Below, piece after piece: positions 1 through 6,625 of a stretch of DNA of 6,625 bases. The notes beneath the pieces are model-generated. The model was not told the origin of the DNA. It worked only from the letters and a program-made list of their open reading frames with translations, and searched no databases. Position numbers and translations under genes: made by a program. Within the stretch, counting starts at the first letter, position 1; every line of letters begins with the position of its first letter. Origin of the DNA: Bacteroidota bacterium. GTDB taxonomy: Bacteria; Bacteroidota; Bacteroidia; NORP154. The stretch lies in the NCBI GenBank assembly GCA_002401055.1, contig NVRZ01000182.1, forward strand, positions 1-6,625. Reading direction: 5' to 3'.

Positions 1-2079
1 AACAAGCGCGATTTTCAGTTCAATGTTGTTAACTGTGATGCAATAATTACTGCTTCTCTACCAAACTACATATTGGAATGTGATGATTTGAGCGTTCTCT
101 TTCAAAACAACAGCAGTGGTGGAACATTTTATGAATGGGATTTTGGCGACGGAGTATACTCTACAGAGGTATCACCTACACACGTGTATCCGGATACTGG
201 CGTTTATTTCGCCGTTTTAATTGCGAATCCTGGTTGGCCGTGCGCCGATACGGCTTATTCAACCGTTAATGTGTATCCAGGAATGACGGCTAATTACGAA
301 TATATTACAGCCTGTGCAGATTCCGATCTGTTTTTCACAGATCTTTCTGTATCTATTAATGGTGACATCACCAATTGGAATTGGAATTTTGGCGACGGAA
401 ATGTATCTCAAAGTCAAAATTCAGAACACGCTTACACTACTGGTGGCTACTATTCAGTTACCCTTACAACCATCAATGATAAAGGCTGTGTAGACGTAAC
501 TTTTCAAAATATATATGTGTATCCTAAACCTCAAATAGATTTTTCGACAGCTGAACCCTGCGTGAATAACTCAATTGATTTCGACAATCTAACAACGCTA
601 GATTCCGGTTCCGTCGTGTCGTGGTTGTGGGATATGGGTGGCTTGTACAGCGACAGCACCGAAGACATTTCCTATTATTTTGACAGTGTAGGTTTTTATG
701 ATGTAACGCTTTCCGCCGTTTCCAGCTTTGGGTGTATCAACACGTATACCCAAACAATTTATATAAAACCTTTGCCAATATCAGAGGCAGGACCCGACAC
801 GATCATTTGCTCAGGTGATGCAATTACCATAGGAACATCGGTGCTTTCGGGACACACATATGATTGGACGCCCCTCACGGGTTTGAGTAATCCCTTTGTT
901 TCAGCTCCAACAGTCTCTGTAATTAATGACACCACTTTTGTAGTATCCACGAACTACGTGGTTACTACCACGTATGATGGATGCACATCAACCGACAATG
1001 TGTCGATTGGAGTATTTCCTGAGATAAGTGCAAGCATTCCGTATCAGTCAGAGCAGTGCTTTCCGGATAATAAGTTTTTCTTTGATGCAAATGGAGTTTA
1101 CGGACCCAACGCAACATTTGAGTGGGATTTTGGAGATGGAGTAGGGGTATCAATCTCTGATACCGTTAGCTATAGTTACTCAGATACTGGTAGTTTCAAC
1201 GTTACACTTACTATCCGAGACAACGATTGTGAGAGCACTACAAGTATCATTACGAAGGTCTATGATGTTCCAATAGCAACTTTTGACTTTGAAAGCCAGG
1301 TTGGTTGCAAGCCTTTTACGGTCGTATTTAATGCTTGGTCTCAGGGTGGAAATATTGCCGATAGCCAATTGGTTTACATATGGGATTTTGGAGATGGAGA
1401 CTCTGCTTTCACACAAACCACTTCGCATACTTATGATCCTGAAGGCACATATATCCCAAGTTTGACAATAAAACTAGGTGTATGCGAAGGGTATGAAGAA
1501 ATGACAAAGTATGATACCGTAACCGTACTGCCTTCTCCTACTGCAGGAATCATTGTAAACCCAAATCAAGGATCCATTTACAATCCAATCATCAATATTA
1601 TCGATGTGTCGGATGGCGCTGATGACTGCTATTTGGTGGTAGTGCCTGGTGATACATTGGAATTCTGCGACTACGAGCATAATTATTTTGATCCGACTCT
1701 GCCGTATGATGAAACGGTCTCCTATGACATTACCCAAATTGTGACAAACAGTTACGGTTGCTCAGATACGATTACAGTTAGCATTGACATATTACCCGAA
1801 TATATATTCTTCGCGCCCAACTGCTTCACTCCAAATCAGGACGGAATGAACGAGCTTTTCCTCGGAAAAGGATATGGAATTATCGATTTTGAAATGTACA
1901 TCTACGATCGTTGGGGCGACATGGTCTTCAAGACAAACAGCTTGAAAGAAGGCTGGGATGGTCGTGTTAATGGTGGAAAGGAAAAGGCTCAACAAGACGT
2001 TTACGTTTATATTGTAAACATTGTCGACATATATCAGAAACAACACAAAGTAGTCGGCAGGGTTTCTTTGATCGATTAA
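1..2079 (+). CDS. Multi-PKD surface protein with type IX secretion C-terminal sorting domain (5' end outside window)
   Basis: Probable secreted, cell-surface adhesin-like protein. The frame is open from base 1 and reads as the same protein family before any start codon, so the gene begins upstream; the TTG at 73 is internal. Numbering from the first visible codon: PKD domains carry WDFGD at 46-50, WNFGD at 128-132, a degenerate WDMGG at 210-214, WDFGD at 375-379 and WDFGD at 461-465. An Ig-like domain lies between the third and fourth (about 260-342, with an ICSGD motif). A PKD-derived module with a C-x12-C pair follows (about 514-598). The CHU_C/type B sorting domain (599-692) shows FTPNQDG, FEMYIYDRWGD, GWDG and KAQQDVYVY, ending in LID. 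PKD and Ig-like modules are usually extracellular binding or spacer folds; the C-terminal domain is the known type IX export and anchoring signal. No catalytic domain is visible, so the ligand is unknown. The gene lies 65 bp upstream of a paralogous gene on the same strand. Confidence 0.93.
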   Translation, partial: NKRDFQFNVVNCDAIITASLPNYILECDDLSVLFQNNSSGGTFYEWDFGDGVYSTEVSPTHVYPDTGVYFAVLIANPGWPCADTAYSTVNVYPGMTANYEYITACADSDLFFTDLSVSINGDITNWNWNFGDGNVSQSQNSEHAYTTGGYYSVTLTTINDKGCVDVTFQNIYVYPKPQIDFSTAEPCVNNSIDFDNLTTLDSGSVVSWLWDMGGLYSDSTEDISYYFDSVGFYDVTLSAVSSFGCINTYTQTIYIKPLPISEAGPDTIICSGDAITIGTSVLSGHTYDWTPLTGLSNPFVSAPTVSVINDTTFVVSTNYVVTTTYDGCTSTDNVSIGVFPEISASIPYQSEQCFPDNKFFFDANGVYGPNATFEWDFGDGVGVSISDTVSYSYSDTGSFNVTLTIRDNDCESTTSIITKVYDVPIATFDFESQVGCKPFTVVFNAWSQGGNIADSQLVYIWDFGDGDSAFTQTTSHTYDPEGTYIPSLTIKLGVCEGYEEMTKYDTVTVLPSPTAGIIVNPNQGSIYNPIINIIDVSDGADDCYLVVVPGDTLEFCDYEHNYFDPTLPYDETVSYDITQIVTNSYGCSDTITVSIDILPEYIFFAPNCFTPNQDGMNELFLGKGYGIIDFEMYIYDRWGDMVFKTNSLKEGWDGRVNGGKEKAQQDVYVYIVNIVDIYQKQHKVVGRVSLID
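1795..2076 (+). other. CHU_C / type B T9SS sorting domain of the first protein
   Basis: This segment encodes the gliding motility-associated C-terminal domain (TIGR04131/CHU_C type). Hallmarks seen are FTPNQDG near its start, FEMYIYDRWGD, a GWDG turn and QQDVYVY before the last strands. In the family this domain directs passage through the type IX secretion system and typically depends on a PorP/SprF-like outer-membrane partner. About 49 of 94 aligned positions match the corresponding domain of the downstream protein by hand count. It ends in Leu-Ile-Asp. Confidence 0.9.
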
Positions 2080-2144
2080 TACATCTGATATTGGGGTTAG
2101 TTTACATGTGTAATCTCTGTTATTCTTCAAGCTAAATATTAATA
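2080..2144. other. Intergenic spacer between the two surface-protein genes
   Basis: This A/T-rich 65-bp gap holds no gene. There is no Shine-Dalgarno motif before the ATG at 2145, only an A/T-rich leader, as is common in Bacteroidota. I find no good match to the Bacteroidota promoter pattern (TTG, then TAnnTTTG) and no GC-rich hairpin followed by a T run. A short inverted repeat, TTACA-TG-TGTAA, lies at 2102-2113. The lack of a clear terminator or promoter is compatible with co-transcription of the two genes but does not prove it. Confidence 0.6.
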
Positions 2145-2210
2145 ATGAAAAGAGCAGGTCTTTTCTTCTTTGCAGGTCTATTCTTTTTTGCTGTCAGCAA
2201 TATTTTTGGG
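2145..2210 (+). other. Sec signal peptide
   Basis: The first 22 residues have the three-part form of a signal peptide: Lys2-Arg3, a hydrophobic core dominated by phenylalanine (two FFF runs), then Ser-Asn-Ile-Phe-Gly before the polar mature start Asn-Asp-Pro. The exact cleavage site is a guess (after Gly22). There is no lipobox cysteine, so this is not a lipoprotein signal. Export to the periplasm is the expected first step for a type IX substrate. Confidence 0.85.
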
Positions 2211-5200
2211 AATGATCCTGCCAAGAACTACAACCCAAAAACAGTTGTCTCATCAGAGAGTGGTATCCAGTTTATCGAAAATAAGGGCCAATGGAACAGG
2301 GGTATCTCACACCTCTCTGAATTACCAAGTGGCTATCTGTACCTCAGGAATTTAGGATTCAGTTACGTCTTTTATAACGATGAGGACATTGTCAATGTAA
2401 AAAAGCATGGTAAGAATATTGATAAGAGCAACGACGGATTATTGCGCTACCATATCTTCAACGTCGACTTATTGGGCGCAGAAACGAAAAACATAGAAGG
2501 TTCAAAGCCCTTTAAGGAGTATAGAAATTATTTCATCGGAAACGACCCGGAAAAGTGGGCGTCAAATGTCAAGTTGTATGCAGAGGTGCATTACCAATCT
2601 GTGTACCCCAATATAAACATGCGTGTTTACAGCAGTGATTTTGACCTGAAATATGATTTTATCGTCAATCCGCATGGTGATCCAAACCGGATAAAACTCC
2701 AGTATAAAGGCCTTAATGAGCTATATCTTCAAGACGGTAATCTCCATATGATTACCTCAGTTAACAACATCGTAGAGCAAGAACCTTACGCCTATCAATT
2801 AATTGACGGAGAACGAAAACAAGTCTCCTGCAAATTTAGACTGATGGAAGATATCATGTCTTTTGAATTCCCTGAAGGATATGATTCATCGGTCCCATTA
2901 ATTATAGATCCTAAACTGATCTTCTCGACATACTCCGGGTCTTTTACTGATAATTGGGGGTTTACCGCCACCTTTGATTCGGATGGCCATCTGTATTCTG
3001 GAGGGATCGTCTTTGCTGCAAATTATGCCACAACCCCTGGCGACACAGGATTTTTACCGACTCCTGGCGCCTATCAGGATAGTTTTGCAGGGGGAACTTC
3101 ATATGCGTGTGATATGGGTATAATAAAATACACGCCGGACGGTGCCGGCAGGGTCTTTGCTACCTACCTTGGTGGAAGTTTGAATGAATGCCCACACAGC
3201 TTGGTTGTTAATGGCACAGGAGACCTCTTGATCCTTGGCACCACAGCTTCCTCAAATTTTCCAATAACCATTGGAGCATACGATAACTCCTTTAATGGCG
3301 GAAGCCTGATCACCAGTTCCAGTTCTATTCAATATACGAATGGATCAGATATTGTAGTTGCAAAACTCAGCGGTGATGGTACAGCGCTTGTTGCATCTAC
3401 TTATATTGGAGGCACAGGAAACGACGGATTGAATATATCACCTTCCACAAGATATAATTATGGAGATGACTTTAGAGGTGAAATAATTGTTGATGGCAAT
3501 GGTGACAGTTACATCGCCACAACAACCGCGTCTACAGATTTCCCTATTGTGAATGGGTTTCAACCCACTTATGGTGGTGGAACATCGGATGGATGCACTT
3601 TTAAACTCAACGCAAATTTATCGACTCTAATATGGAGCTCTTATTTGGGTGGATCCAGTAGCGATGCCGCCTATGCCGTACAGTTCGATATAGGATTTGA
3701 CGTTTATGTATGCGGTGGAACTACGAGCCTTGATTTCCCAACCACGTCGGGAGTATTGAACCCAACATTTCTTGGAGATGTGGATGGGTTCGTAACGCAC
3801 ATCTCAAATGGAGGCAGCACATTAATTAGTGCTACATATATCGGTACCTCAACATACGATCAAGCCTATTTCGTTCAGCTCGACTCCAACAATAATGTTT
3901 ATCTGTTGGGACAAACTGAGGGCTTCTATTCTGTTATTCCTGATTCAGCTACCGGATTCATCTATTCCAACCCGGGCGGTAATCAATTTATCCACAAGCT
4001 CAACAACACGCTTAGCGCGACTATTTATTCTACAACATATGGTACGGGAGGCGGCATACCCAACGTGTCACCATCTGCATTTTTGGTTAACAAATGTGAA
4101 AACGTATTTGTATCAGGATGGGGAGGAGCCAATAATTATCAAGGAAGCACCTTTGGTATGCCCGTAACAGGCAGTGCATTTCAAGCGACGACTGATGGGA
4201 GTGATTTTCATTTGATGGTGCTGTTCAAAAATGCGGAAACCTTGTTATATGCAACTTTTTTTGGCGGTTCATCTGTAAGTGAACATGTAGACGGCGGGAC
4301 CAGCAGATTTGATAAGAATGGTATTGTTTATCAATCCGTTTGCGGAGGCTGCGGAGGCAGTTCCAATTTTCCAACAACACCGGGCGCATGGTCAAATACG
4401 AATAACAGCCCTAATTGTAACAATGCTGCGTTTAAATTCGATATGTCAGATATTAATGCAGAATTTAATATCCTACCGAGTAGCGAAGGTTGTATTCCGT
4501 TCACCGCGAATTTCCAAAATGAATCCACTGGCGGACAAAGTTTTTTCTGGGATTTTGGAGATAGCTCCTACTCCACCCTATTTGAGGGACCTCACGTTTA
4601 TACCGATACTGGTACTTTTATTGTCACACTTGTCGTTACGGATTCTACCACATGCCAGGTAGTTGATTCCGCGACAGGTATTGTAATCGTATATCCACTA
4701 CCAGAGGTAATTACAATACCTGATGTAGAAATGTGCCCGGGCGCATCTGCGCAATTAAGTGTTTCGGGAGGAGCAGCGTATTTTTGGAATCCGCCAACCT
4801 ATTTGAGTTGCACCACCTGCCAAACGCCAACGGTAACTCCCGACACGAATATATCCTACCTGGTTTTTGCAACGGACACGAATGGATGCATCAACTCAGA
4901 TACTGTTAACGTCAGCGTTCTGCCCGTACCCACCGCACAAGCTGGATTGGATGTTACCATTTGTACTGGGAACACGGTTATTCTTTCTGCTTCGGGTGGT
5001 ATAACTTATAGTTGGACACCCGACAGCACATTGTTAAATGCAAATACGGCAACACCTATGGCCTTTCCTTCAATAACGACTGACTATGTGGTTAGCGTTT
5101 TTGACTCTAACGGTTGCCAGAATACAGATACGCTCACAGTTACGGTCCAAAATTTTTTGGTGGCTGAAGCTGGAAGTGACACCACAATTTGCAATGGAGA

Positions 5201-6602
5201 TTCATTGAATCTAAACGCTTCTGGTGGCGCAAATTACATATGGACTCCCCAAGGAGGTCTCAGCGACCCATTTATTGCGAACCCATCCATCACACCGGAC
5301 TCGACCATAGTGTATTACGTAAATGTATCTAGCGGAACTTGCGATGATGATGATTCTGTTATTGTTACCGTTAATCCTGTTCCCATCGCCATAACAGGGA
5401 CCGACCAAACCATTTGTCAGGGCGACATCGTTACACTAACCGCGAGTGGCGCGACATTCTATTTATGGAGCACCTCCGAGGCAACCGCCGACATTGAAGT
5501 ATCCCCTGATTCGAGCACAACTTATTTTGTGATTGTTTCTGATCTAATCGGTTGTAGTGATTCTGCACAGGTAACTGTATTTGTCAATCTAGCTCCAACT
5601 GCCGATGCGGGCCCTGACACAACTATTTGCCAGGGTGAATCTGTTGTATTAACAGGATCTGGAGGTGCTACCTATATTTGGAACAATGCCAAGCCTGGGC
5701 AATCCACTATTGAAAACCCAACAGTTACCAGTACTTTTTGGGTAACCGCATTTGATTCGATTGGATGTCCCAATACTGACAGTGTTACAGTTGAGGTAAT
5801 CCCAATTCCTGTTGCTTCCATATACCTACCAGAAAGTGCGGGATGCCGGCCATTTACTGCCGAATTTATTAGCAACTCTACCCCGGTGGACACGAGCGTT
5901 ACCTATTTCTGGACTTTTGGTGACCCCACTTCGGGAGCGGATAATTTTGCGACGACGGACAGTGTGGCTCATACCTATCAAAATTCTGGAAGCTATACGG
6001 TTACCCTGGACATAACGCATGGGCTTTGTAAGACCACCGCACAAATGAGCACATCAACTAATGTACTAGTATACGATATTCCTACCGCGGGAATGCTCAT
6101 AGTGCCCGAAAAAGTAACCATCTATGACCCAACCGTAACCGTTACGGATATCTCGCAAGGAGCTCTGAATTGTATACTTATAACAAGTGGTGGTGACACC
6201 ATATCACCTTGTAACAATACTTTTTCATTTCCTGATTCGGGGCACTTTATTGTAATGCAAATTGTGTACAATGACCTTGGATGTGCCGACACAGCCTATG
6301 GCGATGTATATGTTGAGCCTGGTTTTTCATTTTTTATTGCCAATACATTTACTCCCAATGGAGATGGGTATAACGACACCTATTTTGGCAAGGGCATTGG
6401 AATTAAGCAATTTGAGATGGTAATTTACAACCGCTGGGGTGATCATATTTTTACTTCAAGGAATTTGAACCATGGTTGGGATGGACACGCCAACAACGGC
6501 CTGCGAAAAGCACAACAGGATGTATACATATACGTGATCAACTTAACTGACTACAAGAATTATCCGCATATGTATATTGGGCATGTTACGTTGATCGATT
6601 AG
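2145..6602 (+). CDS. DUF7948 / SBBP beta-propeller / PKD / Ig-like repeat protein with T9SS type B sorting domain
   Basis: Large (1485-residue) predicted secreted surface protein. The ATG at 2145 is the only sensible start: an in-frame TAA lies at 2133-2135, and the ATG begins a signal peptide (Lys-Arg, then a Phe-rich core, likely cut near Gly22). Domain order: the N-terminal domain with FIENKGQW at 43-50 (DUF7948 type) to about 259; seven SBBP-type propeller blades, about 260-768; a PKD domain with WDFGD at 802-806; five Ig-like repeats, 854-1222; a PKD domain with WTFGD at 1256-1260; a C-x12-C PKD-derived module, about 1314-1391; and the CHU_C sorting domain, 1392-1485, with FTPNGDG, FEMVIYNRWGD, GWDG and KAQQDVYIY, ending in LID. 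The sorting domain implies Sec then type IX export and surface attachment or release. Propeller and Ig/PKD modules suggest binding or adhesion; the ligand is unknown and I see no enzyme motif. The frame is intact. It follows a C-terminally related gene by 65 bp. Confidence 0.95.
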   Translation: MKRAGLFFFAGLFFFAVSNIFGNDPAKNYNPKTVVSSESGIQFIENKGQWNRGISHLSELPSGYLYLRNLGFSYVFYNDEDIVNVKKHGKNIDKSNDGLLRYHIFNVDLLGAETKNIEGSKPFKEYRNYFIGNDPEKWASNVKLYAEVHYQSVYPNINMRVYSSDFDLKYDFIVNPHGDPNRIKLQYKGLNELYLQDGNLHMITSVNNIVEQEPYAYQLIDGERKQVSCKFRLMEDIMSFEFPEGYDSSVPLIIDPKLIFSTYSGSFTDNWGFTATFDSDGHLYSGGIVFAANYATTPGDTGFLPTPGAYQDSFAGGTSYACDMGIIKYTPDGAGRVFATYLGGSLNECPHSLVVNGTGDLLILGTTASSNFPITIGAYDNSFNGGSLITSSSSIQYTNGSDIVVAKLSGDGTALVASTYIGGTGNDGLNISPSTRYNYGDDFRGEIIVDGNGDSYIATTTASTDFPIVNGFQPTYGGGTSDGCTFKLNANLSTLIWSSYLGGSSSDAAYAVQFDIGFDVYVCGGTTSLDFPTTSGVLNPTFLGDVDGFVTHISNGGSTLISATYIGTSTYDQAYFVQLDSNNNVYLLGQTEGFYSVIPDSATGFIYSNPGGNQFIHKLNNTLSATIYSTTYGTGGGIPNVSPSAFLVNKCENVFVSGWGGANNYQGSTFGMPVTGSAFQATTDGSDFHLMVLFKNAETLLYATFFGGSSVSEHVDGGTSRFDKNGIVYQSVCGGCGGSSNFPTTPGAWSNTNNSPNCNNAAFKFDMSDINAEFNILPSSEGCIPFTANFQNESTGGQSFFWDFGDSSYSTLFEGPHVYTDTGTFIVTLVVTDSTTCQVVDSATGIVIVYPLPEVITIPDVEMCPGASAQLSVSGGAAYFWNPPTYLSCTTCQTPTVTPDTNISYLVFATDTNGCINSDTVNVSVLPVPTAQAGLDVTICTGNTVILSASGGITYSWTPDSTLLNANTATPMAFPSITTDYVVSVFDSNGCQNTDTLTVTVQNFLVAEAGSDTTICNGDSLNLNASGGANYIWTPQGGLSDPFIANPSITPDSTIVYYVNVSSGTCDDDDSVIVTVNPVPIAITGTDQTICQGDIVTLTASGATFYLWSTSEATADIEVSPDSSTTYFVIVSDLIGCSDSAQVTVFVNLAPTADAGPDTTICQGESVVLTGSGGATYIWNNAKPGQSTIENPTVTSTFWVTAFDSIGCPNTDSVTVEVIPIPVASIYLPESAGCRPFTAEFISNSTPVDTSVTYFWTFGDPTSGADNFATTDSVAHTYQNSGSYTVTLDITHGLCKTTAQMSTSTNVLVYDIPTAGMLIVPEKVTIYDPTVTVTDISQGALNCILITSGGDTISPCNNTFSFPDSGHFIVMQIVYNDLGCADTAYGDVYVEPGFSFFIANTFTPNGDGYNDTYFGKGIGIKQFEMVIYNRWGDHIFTSRNLNHGWDGHANNGLRKAQQDVYIYVINLTDYKNYPHMYIGHVTLID
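2154..2189 (+). repeat. In-frame 18-bp tandem duplication in the signal peptide
   Basis: Two adjacent 18-bp units, 2154-2171 and 2172-2189, match at 16 of 18 positions. Each encodes Ala-Gly-Leu-Phe-Phe-Phe. The two mismatches (third bases of the Leu codon and of the middle Phe codon) are both silent. The unit is exactly six codons, so it lengthens the hydrophobic core without breaking the frame. Confidence 0.85.
2922..4448 (+). repeat. Seven SBBP-type beta-propeller repeats (protein level)
   Basis: Blade-start motifs of the form (F/Y/W/A)-(S/A)-(T/S)-Y-x-G-G or variants recur at residues 260, 338, 417, 497, 562, 628 and 702, and the last unit ends near 768. Spacing is 65-80 residues. Typical SBBP signatures follow: D-x-x-G-x-x-Y strands and N/D-F-P turns (SSNFP, STDFP, SLDFP, SSNFP). 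Blades 5 and 6 are the most divergent and lack the FP turn. The last blade carries VCGGCGG followed by FPTTPGAW. The repeats are diverged at DNA level, so this is an old protein repeat rather than a recent DNA duplication. A closed seven-bladed propeller is my inference from the count. Confidence 0.8.
4704..5810 (+). repeat. Five tandem Ig-like repeats (protein level)
   Basis: Five units of 71-76 residues occupy residues 854-929, 930-1005, 1006-1080, 1081-1151 and 1152-1222. Most start with A-G-x-D-x-T-I-C-x-G (the first is diverged, with EMCPG), then L-x-x-S-G-G-x-x-Y-x-W, then a strand ending in G-C-x-(D/N)-(S/T) (G-T-C in the third), and close with a V-x-P-(V/I)-P-like linker. Each has a cysteine near the start and one near the end, consistent with an intradomain disulfide. 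The first unit has an extra pair, C889-T-T-C892. A related single unit is present in the upstream protein. The fold name is by resemblance to Bacteroidota Ig-like/PKD repeat proteins. Confidence 0.8.
6318..6599 (+). other. CHU_C / type B T9SS sorting domain of the second protein
   Basis: Residues 1392-1485 carry the family hallmarks FTPNGDG (1402-1408), FEMVIYNRWGD, GWDG and QQDVYIY, and end in HVTLID. This is the expected export and anchoring signal for type IX secretion. It aligns without gaps to the end of the upstream protein, giving about half identical residues. Confidence 0.92.
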
Positions 6603-6625
6603 GCCCTAACTTATTTAAGGCAACC

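Noticed and set aside
73..75. TTG as the start codon of the first gene
   Set aside because: The same frame is open back to base 1 and already encodes family-like sequence (for example FQFNVVNCDA), and no signal peptide follows the TTG. The gene is cut by the window edge.
2091..2128. Bacteroidota-type promoter in the spacer
   Set aside because: The best TAnnTTTG-like stretches (TAGTTTAC near 2098 and TATTCTTC near 2121) each miss two of six fixed bases and lack a TTG at the usual distance.
1792..2130. Minus-strand open frame of 112 codons
   Set aside because: It lies antisense to the highly conserved sorting domain of the first gene, its sequence shows no recognisable motif, and it is best explained as a shadow of the real frame.
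3829..4167. Plus-strand open frame of 112 codons in another frame
   Set aside because: It is wholly inside the propeller region of the second gene, whose frame carries clear repeats; the alternative product resembles no protein and has no initiation context.
4309..4662. Plus-strand open frame of 117 codons in another frame
   Set aside because: It overlaps the last propeller blade and first PKD domain of the real gene; composition is shadow-like and there is no sign of a programmed frameshift.
4704..5810. Recent DNA-level tandem duplication of the Ig-like repeats
   Set aside because: The five units share protein motifs but are diverged in nucleotide sequence and differ in length, so they are an old protein repeat and not a recent DNA expansion.
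6603..6625. Possible terminator hairpin after the second stop codon
   Set aside because: Only CTTA-TT-TAAG pairs cleanly, the loop of two bases is too small, there is no GC-rich stem or T run, and the window ends here.

Overview
The window is a stretch of a Bacteroidota chromosome, most like Flavobacteriales/Crocinitomicaceae-type or related environmental lineages. The evidence is two very large secreted, multi-domain surface proteins. Both end in the gliding motility-associated C-terminal domain (CHU_C, type B sorting domain of the type IX secretion system), which is essentially confined to this phylum. The A/T-rich leader without a Shine-Dalgarno motif also fits. Finer taxonomy cannot be read from the sequence.

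Layout: bases 1-2079 are the 3' part of a plus-strand gene whose start lies upstream of the window. The visible 692 codons encode a string of PKD domains, one Ig-like domain, a cysteine-bearing PKD-derived module and the C-terminal sorting domain. Bases 2080-2144 are a short A/T-rich spacer. Bases 2145-6602 are a complete 1485-residue gene. It has a signal peptide, the N-terminal 'FIENKGQW' domain (DUF7948 type), a beta-propeller of SBBP-type repeats that I count as seven blades, a PKD domain, five tandem Ig-like repeats, a second PKD domain, the same cysteine-bearing module and the same sorting domain. The last 23 bases hold nothing I can call.

The two proteins share their last two modules: about half of the residues in the sorting domain are identical, and both end in Leu-Ile-Asp. 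They are therefore paralogous at the C-terminus but differ in their outer domains. The likely picture is a pair of adjacent, possibly co-transcribed genes for cell-surface adhesin or matrix proteins. They would be exported by Sec, passed through the type IX system and anchored with the help of a PorP/SprF-type partner that is not in this window.

I see no RNA gene, mobile element, CRISPR array, phage gene or defence system, and no evidence for a wholly new system. The points worth a second look are details of protein architecture: an in-frame 18-bp duplication in the signal peptide, a conserved C-x12-C module that has replaced the usual PKD core, the shared acidic C-terminus, and the cysteine-containing last propeller blade.
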